NCBI GenBank assembly: GCA_020160935.1
Contig: JAIUPL010000039.1
Coordinates: 1 to 41,690 of the forward strand
Direction: 5' to 3'
DNA from: Bacteroidota bacterium
Lineage (GTDB): Bacteria > Bacteroidota > Bacteroidia > Chitinophagales > Saprospiraceae
DNA: 41,690 nucleotides
Each line of letters opens with the position of its first letter. Position 1 is the stretch's first letter. Both the position numbers and the translations under genes were made by a program. Positions 16,344-25,437 of this stretch are shown here, piece after piece. The notes under the pieces were generated by a model. That model worked only from the letters and a program-made list of their open reading frames with translations, was not told the origin of the DNA and did not search any database.

Positions 16344-17261
16344 TCACTTCCGGTTCCAGGTTTTCAGCCGCTCCTCATACCGTTTGCGGTCGATCGGCCA
16401 GGCATCCTCGTCCAACGAGCCTTCCAGTTCTTCATCAAGCCCTTTGAGCAGGCTGGGGAAAAAATCGAGCCCTGCGCGTTTTTCCACCTGATCGATGGAG
16501 CAGGCATAATCCATCACAGGCCGTTCGCTGAGGGAATTGGGCAGCATAAAAGCGATGGCTTTCTGCTGATCAGGCGCGTACAGCACCTTGTAATAAGCCC
16601 CAGGCACGGTCACCTTGCTGAAACCGATTTGCCCGAGCTCCTTTACACTGAAAATGGGGCCGGTAACGACATACAGGTGATTGAATTTGCGGGCCCAGTC
16701 GCGCGTGAGTTCTTCCAGTTCGCGCCAGATGCCAACGTTGAAGGCGGGCACCTGCGGACTGATATTGCTCATAAAAAACGACTCGTCGATGGCGGTTTCA
16801 TTAAATGCCATATCGGCTGCGGGGCACAGGTGGCCTTTGTCGTAGCCGCTACCGGTATAATCGCGCGGTGTGGCGCTTTCGGTGCGCACTTCCGGGTCGG
16901 GGCGGAAGGTATTGGGGCGTTCGGCCCAGTTTTCATTGAGCCGGTCGCGGGTGAGTTCGTAGGCCACCCATTCAGCCTGTTCGTGGTCTTCGTTGTAAGA
17001 GAGGGTAAACCAGGTATGCCGCACCACTTCGCCGGTGGTGGAAGCGGGAAGGATGTTTTCCGGCACCTTCGAGACGCTGGCCTGTTCGGCAGGCTGTTCG
17101 GTTTTAGCCGGCATTTCGGTCGAGGTATTGGTATTCGCGGGTTCGTCCGTTTTTTTGCCTGAAAACTGATTGAAAAGCCAGAAGGCTACGCCTGCCAGGA
17201 CGGCGAAAATGCCTGTTTTAAACAAAAAACCTCCCGAATCGGAGGATGATTTTCGTGCCAT
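16344..17261 (-). CDS. DNA/RNA non-specific endonuclease (NucA/EndA family)
   Basis: A 305-aa membrane-anchored nuclease of the beta-beta-alpha-metal (NUC1/EndA) family. It has an N-terminal anchor (about 13-35), a Thr/Glu/Pro-rich linker and a catalytic domain with YDKGHLCPAADM, where the family motif DRGH appears as DKGH: the His is the general base, and an Asn in FFMSNISPQ is the metal ligand. Likely a periplasmic or surface nuclease used for nutrient DNA or defence. The Arg-to-Lys change in the motif is seen in some family members. ATG at 17261; an upstream TTG is ignored. Same strand as gldD, 98 nt before it. Confidence 0.85.
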   Translation of the reverse strand: MARKSSSDSGGFLFKTGIFAVLAGVAFWLFNQFSGKKTDEPANTNTSTEMPAKTEQPAEQASVSKVPENILPASTTGEVVRHTWFTLSYNEDHEQAEWVAYELTRDRLNENWAERPNTFRPDPEVRTESATPRDYTGSGYDKGHLCPAADMAFNETAIDESFFMSNISPQVPAFNVGIWRELEELTRDWARKFNHLYVVTGPIFSVKELGQIGFSKVTVPGAYYKVLYAPDQQKAIAFMLPNSLSERPVMDYACSIDQVEKRAGLDFFPSLLKGLDEELEGSLDEDAWPIDRKRYEERLKTWNRK

Positions 17262-17285
17262 CGTCTGAAAAACTTTTTGTTGGCA

Positions 17286-17293
17286 CAAACATA
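17286..17293 (-). promoter_or_regulatory. -7 element of the endonuclease/gldD unit
   Basis: Minus-strand TATGTTTG matches TAnnTTTG and predicts a start about 18 nt before the ATG at 17261. No clear -33 element. Confidence 0.45.
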
Positions 17294-17346
17294 AATTTTT
17301 TGTTTGGGATTTTGTTGGCTCTGTTGGTTTTTAACCACAACGGAGC

Positions 17347-17387
17347 AAAAAAAATCCCGAATCCTGGCCTCAACCAAAATTCGGGAT
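17347..17387 (-). terminator. Intrinsic terminator of the atp operon
   Basis: On the minus strand a 9-bp stem ATCCCGAAT / ATTCGGGAT (17379-17387 with 17354-17362) with a 16-nt loop is followed directly by a T run (17347-17353). It is the textbook shape, downstream of atpG and before the endonuclease promoter. Confidence 0.8.
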
Positions 17388-17396
17388 GATTCAAAT

Positions 17397-17467
17397 TTGC
17401 TTCTTGCCTCTTGTTTTTTGCCCCTTGGCTTTTAGAAATTTGACAACTTTTTGAAAGTTGTCAAATT
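17397..17467. repeat. Half heptamer element plus 14-bp hairpin after atpG
   Basis: Five C-rich heptamers of the TTGCYYY type (17397-17431, two altered) are followed by a perfect 14-bp hairpin 17437-17450 / 17454-17467 with a 3-nt loop. The hairpin overlaps the atpG stop codon. No G-rich arm of the heptamer family is present. Confidence 0.7.
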
Positions 17468-18362
17468 AACTCTCCAGTGCCGCAGCACCGCCCACGATCT
17501 CGCCGAGTTCGGTGGTGATGGCTTCCTGGCGCGCCTTGTTGTAGTTGATACGGAGCGTTTTGAGCAGTTCTTCGGCATTGTCCGTAGCCTTGTCCATAGC
17601 GGTCATACGAGCGCCGTGTTCGCCGGCCTGGGTATCGAGTACCGTTTTGTGGAACGACAACTGGAGGATACTCGGGACGAGGGTTTCCAGCAATTGTTCT
17701 TTATCCGGTTCGAAGATGTAATCTGCCTTTCTTTTGGCAGATTTGGTGTCTTTGACTTCCATTTTCGGTACCGGCAGCCATTGCTCTACCACCGGGTATT
17801 GGGTGGCGGCATTGCGGAAATGGCTGTACACGATTTCGATGGCGTCGTAGGAACCTTTGGAAAACTCATCCATCAGTCCGCGAGCCACGGCGCTTACATT
17901 GTCGTAAGACGGCTGGTCGTACAGGTGGATGAAATCCGAATTGAATTTCAGGTCGTTGAAACGACGGCGGAAGAAGTCGTAGCCTTTTTTACCGATAAAC
18001 AACACGGTGACGCCACCATTTCGGCGTTGTTCGCCGTATTTGGTGTTGATCAGCATGACTGCTTCCTTGTTGATGTTGGTATTGAACGCGCCGCACAGGC
18101 CGCGGTTGGATGTAACCACCACGATCAGCACTTTTTTTACCGGACGTTCTTTGCCAAACGAAGTATTGGCGTCGCCATCGAGGTTCGACAGGATATTGGA
18201 CAGCATGCGATTCAGTCGTTCCGCATATGGGCGCATTTGCACGATGGCGTTTTGCGCTTTGCGCAATTTCGCTGCCGACACCATTTTCATGGCTTTCGTG
18301 ATCTGCTGTGTGCCGATAACGGATTTGATGCGTTCGCGTACTTCTTTTAAGCCTCCAGCCAT
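17466..18362 (-). CDS. atpG: ATP synthase F1 gamma subunit
   Basis: A 298-aa central-stalk subunit of F-type ATP synthase. The N-terminal helix contains ERIKSVIGTQQITKAMKMVSAAKLRKAQ, the family's most conserved region. Then comes SNRGLCGAFN, and the C-terminal helix includes ATDNAEELLKTLRINYNKARQEAITTELGEIVGGAAAL. Last gene of the atpBEFHAG order on the minus strand. Ends inside a hairpin, with the operon terminator about 80 nt further. Full length. Confidence 0.97.
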   Translation of the reverse strand: MAGGLKEVRERIKSVIGTQQITKAMKMVSAAKLRKAQNAIVQMRPYAERLNRMLSNILSNLDGDANTSFGKERPVKKVLIVVVTSNRGLCGAFNTNINKEAVMLINTKYGEQRRNGGVTVLFIGKKGYDFFRRRFNDLKFNSDFIHLYDQPSYDNVSAVARGLMDEFSKGSYDAIEIVYSHFRNAATQYPVVEQWLPVPKMEVKDTKSAKRKADYIFEPDKEQLLETLVPSILQLSFHKTVLDTQAGEHGARMTAMDKATDNAEELLKTLRINYNKARQEAITTELGEIVGGAAALES

Positions 18363-18467
<105 letters not shown>

Positions 18468-20057
18468 TTAGTTTTTCTTATACGTTTCCGCCAGTTCGGC
18501 AGCCAGTTCTTTCATTTTGGAAAGGCTGGCGTCTTCGAGTTTGCCTTTGCGGAATTCTTCCAGGATAGCGGGCAGTTCCTGCTCCATTTTCATGAGGAAG
18601 ATTTCTTCAAATTCGCGCACTTTATCGAGCGGAACGTCGCGCAGCAGGTTCTGGGTGCCGAGGTAGATGATTGCTACCTGCTTTTCTACGGTAACAGGGC
18701 TATACTGCGGCTGTTTCAGAATTTCTACGTTGCGCGAGCCTTTAGCCAATACGCTTTGTGTAGCGGCATCGAGGTCGGAACCGAATTTGGCGAAGGCTTC
18801 CAGTTCGCGGAACTGCGCCTGGTCGAGTTTCAGCGTACCGGCGATTTTTTTCATCGATTTGATCTGTGCATTACCACCTACGCGGCTTACAGAGATACCA
18901 ACGTTGATTGCAGGGCGCACACCGGCGTTGAACAGGTTGGATTCGAGGAATATCTGGCCGTCGGTGATGGAGATCACGTTCGTCGGGATGTATGCAGATA
19001 CGTCACCTGCCTGCGTTTCGATGATCGGCAGGGCCGTGAGTGAACCGCCACCTTTCAGCAAGCCTGCTTTTTTGAGGCTTTCTGGCAGGTCGTTCATGTC
19101 TTTCATCACGTCGTCGTTGGCGATGACTTTTGCAGCGCGTTCGAGCAGGCGGCTGTGCAGGTAGAATACGTCGCCAGGGTATGCTTCGCGGCCTGGAGGA
19201 CGGCGCAGCAGCAGGGAGGCTTCGCGGTAAGCAACGGCCTGTTTGGACAAGTCATCGTACACGATCAGCGCCGGGCGGCCGGTGTCGCGGAAGTATTCGC
19301 CGATAGCGGCGCCGGAGAACGGAGCGTAGAATTGCAGTGGAGCCGGATCGGAAGCCGAAGAGGAAACGATCACCGTGTAAGCCATAGCGCCGTTTTCTTC
19401 CAGCGTGCGGGCTACCTGAGCCACCGTAGAGGCTTTCTGGCCGCAGGCTACGTAGATACAGAACACGGGTTCGCCGCGGTCAAAGAATTCTTTTTGGTTG
19501 ATGATTGTGTCGATCGCGATGGCGGTTTTACCCGTCTGGCGGTCGCCGATGATCAATTCGCGCTGGCCGCGGCCGATCGGAATCATAGCGTCGATGGCCT
19601 TGATACCGGTTTGCAGCGGTTCATTTACCGGCTGGCGGTAAATTACACCCGGTGCTTTGCGCTCGATCGGCATTTCGTATTTGGCGCCGGTGATCGGGCC
19701 TTTACCGTCGATGGGCTGACCCAGCGGGTTTACTACGCGGCCTACAAAACCTTCACCTACTTCGATAGAGGCGATTTTGCCGGTGCGTTTTACGACAGAG
19801 CCTTCGCGGATACCATCGGAAGAACCCATCAATACGACACCTACGTTGTCTTCTTCCAGGTTCAATACGATGGCGCGTACGCCGTTTTCAAATTCTACGA
19901 GTTCGCCCGCTTGCGCGCGGTTGAGGCCGTACACGCGAGCGATACCGTCGCCCACCTGCAGTACGGAGCCAACTTCTTCGAGATTGGTTTCTGCCCCGAA
20001 GCCCGACAATTGTTGTTTCAATATTGCGGAGATTTCTTCCGGTCTGACGTCTGCCAT
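18468..20057 (-). CDS. atpA: ATP synthase F1 alpha subunit
   Basis: A 529-aa non-catalytic nucleotide-binding subunit of F1. Visible: P-loop GDRQTGKT at residues 171-178, the family segment [15 protein letters not shown], the ATP synthase signature [25 protein letters not shown]-type region (about 290-315), and [14 protein letters not shown]. Full length with the ATG at 20057. Its two flanks carry near-identical word-palindromes P9 and P10, an unusual arrangement inside an operon. Confidence 0.98.
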   Translation of the reverse strand: MADVRPEEISAILKQQLSGFGAETNLEEVGSVLQVGDGIARVYGLNRAQAGELVEFENGVRAIVLNLEEDNVGVVLMGSSDGIREGSVVKRTGKIASIEVGEGFVGRVVNPLGQPIDGKGPITGAKYEMPIERKAPGVIYRQPVNEPLQTGIKAIDAMIPIGRGQRELIIGDRQTGKTAIAIDTIINQKEFFDRGEPVFCIYVACGQKASTVAQVARTLEENGAMAYTVIVSSSASDPAPLQFYAPFSGAAIGEYFRDTGRPALIVYDDLSKQAVAYREASLLLRRPPGREAYPGDVFYLHSRLLERAAKVIANDDVMKDMNDLPESLKKAGLLKGGGSLTALPIIETQAGDVSAYIPTNVISITDGQIFLESNLFNAGVRPAINVGISVSRVGGNAQIKSMKKIAGTLKLDQAQFRELEAFAKFGSDLDAATQSVLAKGSRNVEILKQPQYSPVTVEKQVAIIYLGTQNLLRDVPLDKVREFEEIFLMKMEQELPAILEEFRKGKLEDASLSKMKELAAELAETYKKN

Positions 20058-20059
20058 AT

Positions 20060-20178
20060 TATCAATGATGAATGATGAATGATAAATGTTGAGTGATGAA
20101 CGATGAATGATGAATGATGAATGCCGCTTTAGATTACTCTAAATGTGTTATTCATCATTCATTATTCATCATTCATCA
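20060..20178. repeat. Word-palindrome P10 between atpH and atpA (GATGAAT words)
   Basis: Left arm about 20061-20122, right arm about 20148-20180, same heptamer as P9 with some variant copies (GATAAAT, GAGTGATGAAC). The loop TTTAGATTACTCTAAATGTG differs from P9 by a few bases in the same orientation. It reaches the atpH stop codon. Confidence 0.9.
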
Positions 20179-20739
20179 TTAAAATTCTTTGACATACAGG
20201 TTTTTAGAGAACTGTGCTCTGAGTTGATCCAGTTTGTGTGCTGCGCTGGCGTCGTACCGTTTGTTATCGAACTCCAGGATGAAGCCGCCGATCAGGTCGG
20301 GGTCTACGGAAGTCTGGATGTCGATATTTTCGTTGGTAGCGCCGCTGGCAACAATTTTTTTGCGCAGGTCTTGCAGCACAGCGTCGCTCATGGGCGTAGC
20401 CGTGGTAACCCGCACGGTGGTGATTTTATTGAGGCTTTTATATTGTTCGCCGAATTCGGCGGCAATTTCCGGCAGGTAGTTTTCGCGGTTTTTGGTAATC
20501 AGCAGTTTGAGGTAGCCCATGGTGAGGGCGTCGAACTGCGACTTGAACAGCGCGTCCATAGCAGCCGCTTTCCGGTCGTTGGTGATCACCGGATTTTTCA
20601 GCATCAGGTACAGGTCGCGGTTGCGTACGGCTTGTTGCAATACCTGGATATCGGCATTTACCTGCGCCAGTTTACCTTGCTCGACGGCCAGTTCGATCAG
20701 CGATTTGGCGTAACGGGTGGCTATACGTGTGACACTCAT
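20179..20739 (-). CDS. atpH: ATP synthase F1 delta subunit
   Basis: A 186-aa peripheral-stalk subunit (OSCP/delta). It opens with VTRIATRYAKSLIELAVEQGKL, the usual N-terminal helix bundle, and ends with the C-terminal signature DPDLIGGFILEFDNKRYDAS. Links the F1 alpha subunits to the b subunits. ATG at 20739. Flanked on both sides by inverted repeats (P10 and P11). Full length. Confidence 0.96.
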   Translation of the reverse strand: MSVTRIATRYAKSLIELAVEQGKLAQVNADIQVLQQAVRNRDLYLMLKNPVITNDRKAAAMDALFKSQFDALTMGYLKLLITKNRENYLPEIAAEFGEQYKSLNKITTVRVTTATPMSDAVLQDLRKKIVASGATNENIDIQTSVDPDLIGGFILEFDNKRYDASAAHKLDQLRAQFSKNLYVKEF

Positions 20740-20764
20740 GGTGCGTTGTTGTTGCGTTGGTGTG

Positions 20765-20895
20765 GATGAATAGGTTGATGAGGGTTGATGAGGGTTGATG
20801 AGGGTTGATATTCAGCCGCTCGGGGTAAGGGTAGAATTTTCATTCCTCGAGTGGTTGAATATCAACCCTCATCAACCCTCATCAACGCTTATCAC
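20765..20895. repeat. Word-palindrome P11 between atpF and atpH (GGTTGATGAG words)
   Basis: Left arm is about four GGGTTGATGA decamers (20765-20807). Right arm is TCATCAACCC words (20856-20895). The stem next to the loop, GGGTTGATATTCA / TGAATATCAACCC, is perfect. The loop region 20808-20862 is related to that of P16 in reverse complement. Confidence 0.9.
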
Positions 20896-20900
20896 CCCCT

Positions 20901-21413
20901 TCAATTCAGATCGATGCTTTTCGTCAAACTCTGGGCGTATGCTTCCTGTTCGGCTTTGTTGCCCAGTTCCTTGCGAAGAATTTTTTCTGCGATTTCGATC
21001 GCCAGTTGACCTGATTTGTTTTTCAGTTCGACCATGGCGGCGTTTTTGTGGTTTTCGATATCGTGCAGGGCGCTTTCCACTTTGCGTTTGTACTCGGCGT
21101 TGGCGCGTTCTTTGGCTTCAGCGATGATCTGGTCTTTGGCCTCTTTGGCTTCTTTCAGCATTTGAGCGCGCTCTTCACGGGCTTCTGCCAGCAATTGCTC
21201 GTTTTTGGCTTCCAGATGTGCCATTTCCTCGCGGGCTTTTTTGGCTTCATCGAGGGCGTCCTGAATATCCTGTTCGCGTTTTTTCAGGGCTTCGCCAATC
21301 GGTTTGAAGGCAAAGCGGCTCATGATGAACCAGAACAGCAGGAAAATGACGGTTGTCCAGAACAATAAACCCGGTTCAGGTTTGATGACGGAGAAATCTG
21401 CCAGAAACAACAT
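20901..21413 (-). CDS. atpF: ATP synthase F0 b subunit
   Basis: A 170-aa stator subunit. One N-terminal membrane helix (about 14-33, PGLLFWTTVIFLLFWFIMSRF) is followed by a long charged coiled coil with heptads (EALKKREQDIQDALDEAKKA) that reaches to F1. Full length. ATG at 21413. Sits between atpE and atpH as usual. Confidence 0.95.
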   Translation of the reverse strand: MLFLADFSVIKPEPGLLFWTTVIFLLFWFIMSRFAFKPIGEALKKREQDIQDALDEAKKAREEMAHLEAKNEQLLAEAREERAQMLKEAKEAKDQIIAEAKERANAEYKRKVESALHDIENHKNAAMVELKNKSGQLAIEIAEKILRKELGNKAEQEAYAQSLTKSIDLN

Positions 21414-21464
21414 AGAAGTGAAGAATTGTGATTTTTTATAAATGGATCGGAGTCAGTTAAGTTT

Positions 21465-21488
21465 TTGTTGGCGAGGACGCCAACAAAT
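21465..21488. repeat. 10-bp hairpin between atpE and atpF
   Basis: TTTGTTGGCG (21465-21474), loop AGGA, exact complement (21479-21488). It lacks repeated words. It could be an mRNA-processing or attenuation hairpin in the atpE-atpF spacer. Confidence 0.6.
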
Positions 21489-21572
21489 GTCAAGGTCAAA
21501 CTCCGATGAATGGTCAAAAAATCGGGGCGTTGAACAGACCAACCGTCGCTCGCAGCCCCGAAAGGGCATTTC

Positions 21573-21936
<364 letters not shown>

Positions 21937-23271
21937 TCAGTGGTGGTGTGGTTCTTCAATAGCCGTTCCGATATACGTTGCCGACAACATCGTGAAGATG
22001 AAAGCCTGCAGGAATGCTACCAGCAATTCCAGCGTCATCATGAACAGAGAAAGCGGAACGGAAGCAATAATACCGGTTATTGAACCAGTCATATTTTTTC
22101 CGGCATCGCCGAATATAAAAATCAGGCTCACGAAACTCAGGATTACGATGTGGCCGGCCGTGATGTTGGCAAAAAGACGCAACAGCAGGGTGAACGGCTT
22201 CAGGAAAAGACCCAGAATTTCGATGGGCGTGAGAATGAATATTTTCAAAACAGCAGGGACGCCGGGCATCCACAAGGTGTGTTCCCAGAAGTGTTTTTTC
22301 GCGCTGAACGTCGAGATAAAAAACGTCAGCAGGGCCAGTACGATGGTAATGGAAATGTTACCAGTTACGTTGGCGCCACCCGGGAAGAAAGGAATCTGAC
22401 CAATCAGATTGAGGCCGAGGATGAAAAAGAATGCCGACATCAGGTACGGCATGTATTTTTCGTATTTCGGACCGATGTTCGGCTTGGCTACTTCGTCGCG
22501 GATAAATGTGTAGAACGGTTCGATAAAGTTTTGCAGGCCTTTTGGCGCCTGTCCGTGGCGTTTGGTAGCGCTGTTGGCTACGGAGCGGAACAGGAAGAAA
22601 AAGACGAGCACCGTCAGCAGCATGGTAAACACGTTGCGGGTGATGGAGTAGTCGTAGAAACTGGTCACACCGCCGCCCATCAGGCCGCCGTCGAAGGTAG
22701 TTTTGGAATCCAGCAGGTTGCACTGACCGTTGATGACGGCGAAGTACATTGTTTTGGGTTTTCCGTCGATGGTCGTGTCTTTGTGCGTGTAGTCGTCCAC
22801 TTTCACTTCACCTTCAGCGTATTGCGGATTCTGGATGCGCATCACATTGCCATGAACCAGTACATAGCCGTCTTGTGCTGCTTCGCCATTGCCGTGGTGG
22901 TGTGCATGGAAAGCCGCGGTGGTGGAAAATTTCCAGCCATGGCCCGGAGCATAGAGAATAACCGGCAGGTGAATGTAGGTATTTCCAATGACATGAATGG
23001 CATTGGCATCGGCGATGTGGTGAACGGCATTGTCGCCGGCATTGAACTCGGTTTCCTCGCTCACCGAGTGGCCGCAAGGGCTGTGGGCGCCCTCGTGGTG
23101 ACCTTCTGCGGGTGCTTCAGCCGACATTTCTGCATTTTGGGAATGCGTCGGGTCGCCGTGCGTTTGCTCGGTCTGAGGCTGGTGAGAATGATCGTGGTCA
23201 TGCTGCGCAAAAGCGCAAGTTGCTAAACCACTGATAATCAATACAATCCAATATTTGCGTGCAAAGGTCAT
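21937..23271 (-). CDS. atpB: ATP synthase F0 a subunit with His-rich N-terminal extension
   Basis: A 444-aa a subunit that forms the proton half-channels. A signal-like N-terminus (about 1-22) leads to a periplasmic extension of about 180 residues, strongly His/Glu-rich (AQHDHDHSHQ, HHEGAHSPCGH, HAHHHGNGE). Five or so membrane helices follow. The essential Arg is in LLLRLFANITAGH, and the C-terminus is HHH. Bacteroidota AtpB proteins commonly have long N-termini; the His density suggests metal or proton buffering, which is inference. ATG at 23271; the 15-codon extension to a TTG is ignored. First gene of the operon. Confidence 0.95.
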   Translation of the reverse strand: MTFARKYWIVLIISGLATCAFAQHDHDHSHQPQTEQTHGDPTHSQNAEMSAEAPAEGHHEGAHSPCGHSVSEETEFNAGDNAVHHIADANAIHVIGNTYIHLPVILYAPGHGWKFSTTAAFHAHHHGNGEAAQDGYVLVHGNVMRIQNPQYAEGEVKVDDYTHKDTTIDGKPKTMYFAVINGQCNLLDSKTTFDGGLMGGGVTSFYDYSITRNVFTMLLTVLVFFFLFRSVANSATKRHGQAPKGLQNFIEPFYTFIRDEVAKPNIGPKYEKYMPYLMSAFFFILGLNLIGQIPFFPGGANVTGNISITIVLALLTFFISTFSAKKHFWEHTLWMPGVPAVLKIFILTPIEILGLFLKPFTLLLRLFANITAGHIVILSFVSLIFIFGDAGKNMTGSITGIIASVPLSLFMMTLELLVAFLQAFIFTMLSATYIGTAIEEPHHH

Positions 23272-23305
23272 AGCCACTTTGGAAATAATTTTCTCAAATC
23301 GGCTG

Positions 23306-23313
23306 CAAAGGTA
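23306..23313 (-). promoter_or_regulatory. -7 element of the atp operon promoter
   Basis: Minus-strand TACCTTTG fits TAnnTTTG exactly and predicts a short leader of about 28 nt before atpB. The upstream -33 region is T-rich (TTGG further up), without a clean TTTG. Confidence 0.55.
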
Positions 23314-23349
23314 CAATGTGATTTTCGTTTAAAAAAACCAAGAAAATTA

Positions 23350-23373
23350 TTTTCCCAAAAAAAATGGGGAAAA
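23350..23373 (-). terminator. Possible terminator after the propeller-like gene
   Basis: Stem TTTTCCC / GGGGAAAA around an A-rich loop, with T-rich sequence just downstream on the minus strand. It separates the gene ending at 23508 from the atp promoter. Confidence 0.35.
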
Positions 23374-23507
23374 GCGGTCGGGCAAAGCAGGAATCCGGAA
23401 TTTAATTTGGAGTGTGTCTATTCAGCAGGTGTTCTGGCCAGATTTCAGCGGGGGATTTACACGGGTACAACGAAGAAAATTAGGAAAATAGTTATTTCAC
23501 GCTAAAA

Positions 23508-24890
23508 TCAGGGTTTGTTGCGCTGTGTAATATCCACCTTGTATAGTTTGTGGTTGGGAATATTCACATCGTCCTGTCCTATATAATATAGGTGTCCGTC
23601 GCGTATCTTAAAATTGGCCGACAGGTAGCGCACCTCTCCAAGCGGGCAGGTGCGCACGATGTGGCCGTTGTCAGGGTCAATTTTTTCAAGCCTGTGCAAT
23701 CCGTCAGGCGCAAAATGGGCATAGAGTTCCTGCGTCACATCGTCTTTGAGCAATTCTTTTCTCCAGCCCCTGGCAGTTTGATAGGAAATCGTCGAGCGGT
23801 TTTCGGGTCTGAACAGATCATCGAATTGCAACAATTCTCCATTGATGTGATCAAAAAGCAACAGCCGATTGTTGATCTTGAACAACGGCGCATAAGCGGA
23901 ATCCTGTTCGATGGTTTTCAGGGCTCCCAGCCAGGCCACCTGATCGGCAGATTGCGCGAGGGGAATGAGTTGGGAAATTTCCAGCGGAGGGTGTTCTTCA
24001 TCGGGAAATTCATCGATGGCAAAATCCTTGTTGATCGGGTCGGATGCAGGAGTTCCTCCGGCACGCACTGCAAACGGTGCATTGTTCAGAAACTGACGGT
24101 ATGCACGAAACGCTTCTCGGGTAGCAGGCCTGTTGCGCACATTGGCAAGTGGGTGGCGGCCACCGTAGTTGTCGTAATAGGTGTAGGTAACCGTCTGGTT
24201 GAGCAATGAAGTCTCCCTGTATATGTAATACCGGTCGTTTTTCAGTACACAAGGTTCAATGAATACACGGAATTTGCGGGTGTCGTATCTGGGAAAAGTA
24301 TCCAGTTCAGTACCGTTTACAATCAACTCCTGCGAAAAATCAGGCCCGATAATATGCAATCCACCCGTACAACTCCGATGCAACTGGCGGGGAGAGCCGG
24401 CCAGTGGCAATTCTGAAATGACCTGTCCCGATTCATCGGTGAGGCGCAGCAAGTGCCTTTTTTTATCGCGCAGCAGTAGCAAGAGGTTTTTTCCTGCAAA
24501 TTCGTAGTCGTACAGATCTATGGAAAAATCTTCTTCTATCAACACCTGTACTTTGGGTGCTACCACATCCACCACCGGCAGGGAAAGGAATTGGGAGGTC
24601 ATGGTTACATCGAGCAGCCGTTTTCCGGATACAAAATCATTTTCGTCCAGCACAATGCGCCTCGAAAAATAGCCCAGACGCTGTACAATGAGTTGAACGG
24701 GGCGCTCCGGCACTGCTATGCGGTACAGGCCGTCGGCGCCGGTAATCACACCGGTGAAATCATCGATGTACACCGATGCGCCTTCCAGGGGCTCGCCTTC
24801 TTCGGTGCGAATGGCGCCATACACCTGCCAGTTCTGGGCAAAAAGCGCGGCACTCTGAAAAATGCCAAGCAAGAGTAATAAAGTGCGCAT
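23508..24890 (-). CDS. Secreted protein: carboxypeptidase-like regulatory domain plus propeller-like region
   Basis: A 460-aa exported protein. Signal peptide (about 1-18, MRTLLLLLGIFQSAALFAQ), then a carboxypeptidase-regulatory-like (TonB-receptor plug-like) beta-sandwich (about 20-100: VYGAIRTEEGEPLEGASVYIDD). The remainder (about 115-460) has repeated short beta motifs such as LLRLTDESGQVISELPL and LEKIDPDNGHIVRTCPLG, reminiscent of a six-bladed propeller. It lacks a TonB barrel. Role unknown; likely periplasmic or surface. ATG at 24890 preceded by A-rich sequence. It stands alone between the atp operon and a gap with P14. Confidence 0.7.
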   Translation of the reverse strand: MRTLLLLLGIFQSAALFAQNWQVYGAIRTEEGEPLEGASVYIDDFTGVITGADGLYRIAVPERPVQLIVQRLGYFSRRIVLDENDFVSGKRLLDVTMTSQFLSLPVVDVVAPKVQVLIEEDFSIDLYDYEFAGKNLLLLLRDKKRHLLRLTDESGQVISELPLAGSPRQLHRSCTGGLHIIGPDFSQELIVNGTELDTFPRYDTRKFRVFIEPCVLKNDRYYIYRETSLLNQTVTYTYYDNYGGRHPLANVRNRPATREAFRAYRQFLNNAPFAVRAGGTPASDPINKDFAIDEFPDEEHPPLEISQLIPLAQSADQVAWLGALKTIEQDSAYAPLFKINNRLLLFDHINGELLQFDDLFRPENRSTISYQTARGWRKELLKDDVTQELYAHFAPDGLHRLEKIDPDNGHIVRTCPLGEVRYLSANFKIRDGHLYYIGQDDVNIPNHKLYKVDITQRNKP

Positions 24891-25042
24891 GGGAAAGTCT
24901 GAAGAATTGGAAAATGAAGATCAAGGAAAACGCTGCCTCCTCTGCGCTGATAAAAGTAACCATTCAGGCTGCTGCAATGTGAAAAAAGTTGTGAACAAGC
25001 CTTTTGCGCGGCTGAAGATGGCAAATGATTGAGTGGAGCCCC

Positions 25043-25148
25043 ACTCTACGCATTGTGTTCTTTGTGAAACCTTGGTGTCCGTTGTGGTTAAATTTTTTAC
25101 CACGAAGAACACCAAGGTTTCACAAAAGACACTACGCGTAGAGTAGAC
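25043..25148. repeat. Word-palindrome P14 (CTTTGTG / CCTTGGTG words)
   Basis: Left arm 25043-25091 (ACTCTACGC...TGTGGTTAAATT), right arm 25100-25148. The outer ends ACTCTACGC and GCGTAGAGT pair, and the right end carries the core CGTAGAGTAGAC (25137-25148). Closely similar to P6. Confidence 0.85.
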
Positions 25149-25264
25149 ATCGATTTTGTTTAATTTTTTTTGTAAAAAAATAGCCATAAGATAAACAAAG
25201 CCGCTTACTACCTGTTTTCAATATCAGTTTGTAAAAGAAATGATACAAACTAACATGCGATCAT

Positions 25265-25272
25265 TACCTTTG
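25265..25272 (+). promoter_or_regulatory. -7 element upstream of the HMG-CoA-synthase-like gene
   Basis: TACCTTTG matches TAnnTTTG; it would give a long leader of about 165 nt before the ATG at 25438. No -33 element at the right spacing. Confidence 0.4.
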
Positions 25273-25437
25273 CCCCGCTAACCAGCCTTACAGCGCTGCC
25301 GCTGACACCACCATAATCTTCCATATCAGTTCCATCTCGTTTGTTCGTTTCCGAAGACCTGTCTCCTGAAACCTTAAGCGATATTTATTTGATTGTCAGC
25401 GCATTACAAAAAGCGCATTAAAACACTTTCCAGTAGT

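Larger units (their letters stand above)
24891..25437. other. 547-bp divergent gap containing P14
   Basis: Besides palindrome P14 (25043-25148) and a -7 element (25265-25272), I see no gene. The segment 24891-25040 is a short upstream region of the secreted protein. The open frames here are translations of repeat or non-coding sequence. Confidence 0.5.

Noticed and set aside
16311-17162. Long plus-strand frame antisense to the endonuclease
   Set aside because: It is a shadow frame; the minus strand encodes a complete nuclease with the YDKGH motif and a membrane anchor.
22150-23226. 358-codon plus-strand frame opposite atpB
   Set aside because: Antisense of an unmistakable AtpB; composition is the mirrored codon bias.
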